Shown here: positions 22,555-25,415 of the stretch, one piece after another | Layout: each line of letters starts with the position of its first letter | Position numbering within the stretch: the first letter of the stretch is position 1 | Assembly (NCBI GenBank): GCA_045658645.1 | Contig: JAZOVJ010000017.1 | Coordinates: 1 to 25,415, forward strand | Origin: UBA1738 sp045658645 | GTDB lineage: Bacteria > Bacillota > Clostridia > UBA1381 | DNA length: 25,415 nucleotides | Reading direction: 5' to 3' | Translations under genes and position numbers: made by a program | Notes under the pieces: generated by a model | Databases searched by the model: none | The model's input: the letters and a program-made list of their open reading frames with translations, nothing else | What the model was told of the DNA's origin: nothing

Positions 22555-23442
22555 ATGGAACTGTTGATATTTTTACTGATTGTTTTAATTATAGGTGTTA
22601 TTGCCAATATAAAAATCGTTCCTCAGGCACACGCGTATATTATTGAGCGTTTTGGCGGATACAGTGCAACCTGGAGCGTTGGTCTTCATGTTAAGATTCC
22701 GTTTATCGAAAAGGTTGCAAGACGTGTTAACTTAAAAGAGCATGTTGTGGACTTTCCTCCACAGCCTGTTATCACAAAGGATAATGTAACAATGCAGATA
22801 GACACAGTTGTTTTCTATCAGATAACCGACCCTAAGCTCTTCACTTATGGGGTTGAGCGTCCTATGATGGCTATTGAAAACCTTACTGCAACTACTCTTC
22901 GTAATATTATCGGTGAAATGGAGCTTGACGAAACTCTCACATCACGTGACATTGTAAACACAAAGATGCGTTCAATTCTTGACGAAGCAACCGACCCTTG
23001 GGGTATCAAGATAAACCGCGTTGAACTCAAGAATATCATCCCGCCGCGCGAAATTCAGGATGCAATGGAAAAGCAGATGAAGGCAGAGCGTGAACGCCGT
23101 GAATCTATCTTAAAAGCAGAAGGTGAAAAGAAAGCGGCAATCTTAATTGCAGAAGGTGAAAAGGAATCTGCAATTTTGAGAGCTGAAGCTGAAAAACAAG
23201 CCGCAATCAAAGCAGCAGAGGGTGAAGCGGAAGCAATCCTTCAGGTACAGTCCGCTATTGCTGAAGGTATCAAAAAGATTAACGAGGCAAACCCAACAGA
23301 TGCATATATTGCAATCAAGTCGCTTGAAAGTTTTGAAAAGGCTGCTGACGGAAAGGCAACAAAGATTATTATTCCGTCACAGATTCAGGGTCTTGCAGGT
23401 CTTGCAACCTCTGTAAAAGAACTAATGACAGAAGATAAATAA
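22555..23442 (+). CDS. SPFH/Band 7 (stomatin-like) protein, copy 1
   Basis: A 295-aa SPFH protein: one N-terminal membrane helix (about residues 2-19), SPFH domain through about residue 175 (IKIVPQAHAYIIERFGGY, DNVTMQIDTVVFYQITDPKLFTYGVE) and a long Glu/Ala/Lys coiled coil with repeated AEGEK units (about 175-235), then LAGLATSVKELM. It should form membrane-bound oligomers with the NfeD partner encoded just upstream. It is about three-quarters identical by eye to the second copy at 24527, with GAA/AAA-rich codons unlike that copy. Terminated at 23519-23550. Confidence 0.92.
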   Translation: MELLIFLLIVLIIGVIANIKIVPQAHAYIIERFGGYSATWSVGLHVKIPFIEKVARRVNLKEHVVDFPPQPVITKDNVTMQIDTVVFYQITDPKLFTYGVERPMMAIENLTATTLRNIIGEMELDETLTSRDIVNTKMRSILDEATDPWGIKINRVELKNIIPPREIQDAMEKQMKAERERRESILKAEGEKKAAILIAEGEKESAILRAEAEKQAAIKAAEGEAEAILQVQSAIAEGIKKINEANPTDAYIAIKSLESFEKAADGKATKIIIPSQIQGLAGLATSVKELMTEDK

Positions 23443-23518
23443 GAACACGACACAACACTATATCGTATATTATACAGGGCACGCCTGAACCATGTTGTTC
23501 TTCAAACAATAAAAAAAG

Positions 23519-23550
23519 CCGGATTTTATAAAAAATCCGGTTATTTTTTT
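23519..23550 (+). terminator. Terminator of the first nfeD-SPFH operon
   Basis: CCGGATTTT (23519-23527) pairs with AAAATCCGG (23532-23540) around a 4-nt loop, followed by TTA and seven T's. It separates the operon from the tRNA-Lys promoter. Confidence 0.85.
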
Positions 23551-23560
23551 GAAAAAAGTA

Positions 23561-23589
23561 TTGACAAACCGTTTTTCCTGTGTTATCAT
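23561..23589 (+). promoter_or_regulatory. Promoter of tRNA-Lys
   Basis: TTGACA (23561-23566) and TATCAT (23584-23589) are spaced 17 bp, 22 nt before the tRNA. Confidence 0.85.
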
Positions 23590-23611
23590 ATAGAAGTTGT
23601 CAACGAGGTAT

Positions 23612-23687
23612 GCGTGATTAGCTCAGTTGGTAGAGCACCTGACTCTTAATCAGGGTGTCCAGGGTTCGAGCCCCTGATCGCGTACCA
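23612..23687 (+). tRNA. tRNA-Lys (anticodon CUU)
   Basis: A 76-nt tRNA with encoded CCA. The anticodon loop CTCTTAA gives CUU; D-arm GCTCAGTTGGTAGAGC and T-arm CAGGG-TTCGAGC-CCCTG are standard. The acceptor stem GCGTGAT with ATCGCGT contains two wobble pairs, G1-U72 and U4-G69. No clear terminator follows before the repeat element. Confidence 0.96.
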
Positions 23688-23747
23688 GAAAAAGCGCCTT
23701 GGTTCGTCAAGTCGCATTTTGATTGATATAAATATCTTGCCCGATTT

Positions 23748-23890
23748 TCGATATGTCATAAATGACTCGATATGTGATGACGCATTCGATATGTTGCCTT
23801 ACGGCAACGAGATTTATAGCATATCGAGTTTGAGCGAATCGAGAACATATCGATTTTACGAAGTAAAAATATCGAGCAAACGAAGTTTGC
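23748..23890. repeat. Modular palindromic repeat: six 8-nt units separated by small hairpins
   Basis: TCGATATG occurs at 23748, 23767 and 23786; its reverse complement CATATCGA occurs at 23820 and 23846, with a 7-nt version at 23869. Between units lie small hairpins: GTCAT/ATGAC (23755-23766), GTTGCC/GGCAAC (23793-23808), TTTTAC/GTAAAA with loop GAA (23854-23868) and GCAAAC/GTTTGC with loop GAA (23876-23890). Orientation flips near 23814, so the whole can fold into one branched cruciform. No credible coding frame. It resembles a non-coding repeat family I associate with gut Clostridia; copy number cannot be judged here. Confidence 0.7.
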
Positions 23891-23991
23891 ATATGATAAA
23901 AATTATAAATATCTTTATGGTTCTGCTTTCCCAAAGAGAAACGACGATTTGTGATAAGAATGAAGTGAACCCCAAAGTCAGACACTTTTGG

Positions 23992-24043
23992 AGGCGCATA
24001 TCAAAGCCCCTGCCTTTTCTTTCGCAAAAAAACTGTTGCGCCT
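23992..24043. repeat. 7-bp inverted repeat closing the tRNA-Lys repeat region
   Basis: AGGCGCA (23992-23998) and TGCGCCT (24037-24043) are perfect inverted copies 38 nt apart. Just upstream, CCAAAGT and ACTTTTGG (23972-23991) form another imperfect hairpin. The right arm overlaps the -35 box of the next promoter. Confidence 0.5.
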
Positions 24044-24064
24044 GAATAAAGATTGTGGTATAAT
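24036..24064 (+). promoter_or_regulatory. Promoter of the second nfeD-SPFH operon
   Basis: TTGCGC (24036-24041) and TATAAT (24059-24064) are separated by 17 bp. The -35 hexamer lies within the right arm of the inverted repeat (24037-24043), so the repeat region appears to contribute part of the promoter. Confidence 0.7.
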
Positions 24065-24088
24065 GAAAGTATAAAAGGAGGTGGAGTT

Positions 24089-24514
24089 ATGCCCATAGCA
24101 GGAATAATATGGATTATAGCCGTTGTTGCCTTTATAATACTTGAGGCTGCGACCTACCAGATGGTATCGGTATGGTTTATTGCAGGCTCAATCTGTGCTT
24201 TGCTAACAAGTCTTATGGGCGGTGGCTTCCGAGTGCAGATGACGGTCTTTATGGCAGTATCAATAGTATTATTGATTATTGTGAGACCTATGGCAATGAA
24301 ACGACTTGATGCCAGGAAAACAAAGACCAATGCTGACAGATTAATCGGTGAAAAGGTGCTTATTACCGAGGAGGTTGATAACATCAACGGTAAGGGACAG
24401 GGCAAACTTGAGGGATTGGTATGGAGTGTCCGTTCAGAGTCGGGCAAGAAAATTCCCGAAGGTACTGTCCTGGAGGTAAAACGCATCGAGGGTGTGAAAA
24501 TTATTGTTGAATAA
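24089..24514 (+). CDS. NfeD-family membrane protein, copy 2
   Basis: A 141-aa short NfeD with hydrophobic segments in about residues 4-70 and a C-terminal OB-fold ending KRIEGVKIIVE. It shares layout and end motif with copy 1 but is clearly more diverged from it than the two SPFH copies are from each other. The start is ATG 24089 behind AAGGAGG; the frame opens 36 nt earlier, inside the promoter. The SPFH gene follows after 12 nt. Confidence 0.88.
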   Translation: MPIAGIIWIIAVVAFIILEAATYQMVSVWFIAGSICALLTSLMGGGFRVQMTVFMAVSIVLLIIVRPMAMKRLDARKTKTNADRLIGEKVLITEEVDNINGKGQGKLEGLVWSVRSESGKKIPEGTVLEVKRIEGVKIIVE

Positions 24515-24526
24515 GGGGGAAATCAT

Positions 24527-25414
24527 ATGTTGATTTTAATATTACTTGTAATTCTTTTGGTTTTGGTTATTTCCAACATCAAAATTGTTCCGCAGACACA
24601 CGCATATATTATTGAGCGTCTTGGTGCGTATCAGGCGACATGGCCTGTTGGTATGCATTTGAAGATTCCCTTCATTGACCGTATTGCAAAGAAGGTCAAC
24701 CTAAAGGAGCAGGTGGTGGATTTTGAGCCACAGCCCGTTATTACTAAGGATAACGTTACAATGCAGATTGATACAGTAGTGTATTACCAGATTACAGACC
24801 CGAAGCTGTACACCTATGGTGTCGAGCGTCCCATGATGGCAATTGAGAATCTTACTGCAACAACCCTGCGTAACATTATCGGTGATTTGGAGCTTGACGA
24901 GACTCTTACATCCCGCGACACAATCAACACTCGTATGAGAGTTATCCTTGACGAGGCAACCGACCCCTGGGGTATTAAGGTAAACCGAGTTGAGCTCAAG
25001 AACATTATGCCTCCTCAGGCAATTCGTGATGCCATGGAGAAGCAGATGAAGGCGGAGCGTGAGCGTCGTGAGAGCATCCTTATTGCTGAGGGTGAAAAGA
25101 AGAGTGCAATCCTTATTGCCGAGGGTGAAAAGGAAAGCTTAATCCTTCGTGCGGAGGCAAAGAAGGAAGCGGAAATCCGCGAGGCGGAAGGACAGGCACA
25201 GGCAATTCTGGAGGTACAGAAGGCAGTAGCTGAGGGTATCAGACTTATAAATGAGGCAGACCCCAAGGAGGGCTACCTTACAATCAAGTCATTGGAGAGC
25301 CTGGGAGTGCTTGCAAATGGACAGGCAACAAAGATTGTTGTTCCCTCAGACCTGCAGGGTCTGGCAGGCTTGGCAACCTCACTGACAGAGATTATAAAAA
25401 CAGAAACAAAGTAA
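24527..25414 (+). CDS. SPFH/Band 7 (stomatin-like) protein, copy 2
   Basis: A complete 295-aa paralogue of the protein at 22555: N-terminal helix (about 1-17), SPFH domain (NIKIVPQTHAYIIERLGAY onward) and AEGEK-repeat coiled coil. The length is identical and alignment needs no internal gaps. Codon choice differs visibly: GAG, AAG, CGT and CTG are frequent here, while copy 1 prefers GAA and AAA, so this pair may have a different history. The TAA ends one base before the window edge, so downstream genes are not visible. Confidence 0.92.
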   Translation: MLILILLVILLVLVISNIKIVPQTHAYIIERLGAYQATWPVGMHLKIPFIDRIAKKVNLKEQVVDFEPQPVITKDNVTMQIDTVVYYQITDPKLYTYGVERPMMAIENLTATTLRNIIGDLELDETLTSRDTINTRMRVILDEATDPWGIKVNRVELKNIMPPQAIRDAMEKQMKAERERRESILIAEGEKKSAILIAEGEKESLILRAEAKKEAEIREAEGQAQAILEVQKAVAEGIRLINEADPKEGYLTIKSLESLGVLANGQATKIVVPSDLQGLAGLATSLTEIIKTETK

Positions 25415-25415
25415 G

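Noticed and set aside
23748..23890. Possible CRISPR-like array
   Set aside because: Units are only 8 nt, invert orientation at the midpoint, and the spacers are themselves hairpins of varying length; no cas genes are nearby.
23707..24045. Open frames of 92 and 108 aa across the repeat behind tRNA-Lys
   Set aside because: They run through the hairpin modules; amino-acid repeats merely mirror the DNA repeat, and there are no start signals.

Overview
The window looks like a chromosomal segment of an anaerobic, endospore-forming Firmicute of class Clostridia, probably a gut Oscillospirales-type lineage. The sporulation genes (spoIIR, sleB, ypeB), the secA-prfB pair, a PSP1/RicT protein beside a small 2[4Fe-4S] ferredoxin, a THF-riboswitch-controlled folT, tRNA genes with encoded CCA, and AT-leaning DNA with strong TTGACA/TATAAT promoters all point that way. 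The order-level guess rests on general familiarity with these families and repeats; no search was run.

Layout. (1) 1-558: AT-rich DNA with a gene tail, a 96-aa orphan gene and strong terminators. It ends exactly where the YifB/ComM gene is cut off, at the centre of an 8-bp inverted repeat, so it is probably the end of an integrated mobile element. (2) 557-5921, minus strand: one tightly packed operon read from a promoter at 5960-5989: duplicated HD-domain protein, recX, rimO, pgsA, ttcA-like, truncated yifB. Most junctions overlap by 1-4 nt. (3) 6124-6939, plus: a Cys-rich clostridial protein of unknown function behind a hairpin-rich leader. (4) 6981-10898, minus: secA then prfB; prfB has no programmed frameshift. 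(5) 11063-11430: tRNA-Leu(UAA) with its own promoter, followed by a repeat-rich spacer. (6) 11428-15551, minus: an ABC exporter, then a polar-amino-acid-type ABC importer (binding lipoprotein, permease, ATPase) with a terminator-like hairpin after the binding-protein gene. (7) 15682-17337, minus: a small DUF6514-like protein, a 56-aa ferredoxin too short for usual ORF cut-offs, and RicT. (8) 17509-19519, plus: THF riboswitch and folT, then a long-form PRPP synthetase. (9) 19554-22042: sleB-ypeB (minus) divergent from spoIIR (plus), a forespore/germination cluster. (10) 22053-25414, plus: two successive nfeD-SPFH gene pairs separated by tRNA-Lys(CUU) and a modular palindromic repeat whose terminal inverted repeat supplies the -35 region of the second pair.

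Most of the window is housekeeping: translation and RNA modification (prfB, rimO, ttcA-like, tRNAs, RicT), secretion and membranes (secA, pgsA, SPFH/NfeD), cofactor and nucleotide supply (folT, prs), and spore formation and germination. The least explained parts are the yifB junction, the repeats behind both tRNA genes, the HD protein with one decayed domain, the Cys-rich protein, the RicT-ferredoxin pairing, and the paired nfeD-SPFH operons with unlike codon use. Gene-free stretches over 300 nt are 17338-17718 (two divergent promoters plus the riboswitch) and 23688-24088 (repeat element plus promoter). The stretch 16074-16204 holds only a small hairpin at 16091-16110 and no gene I can support.
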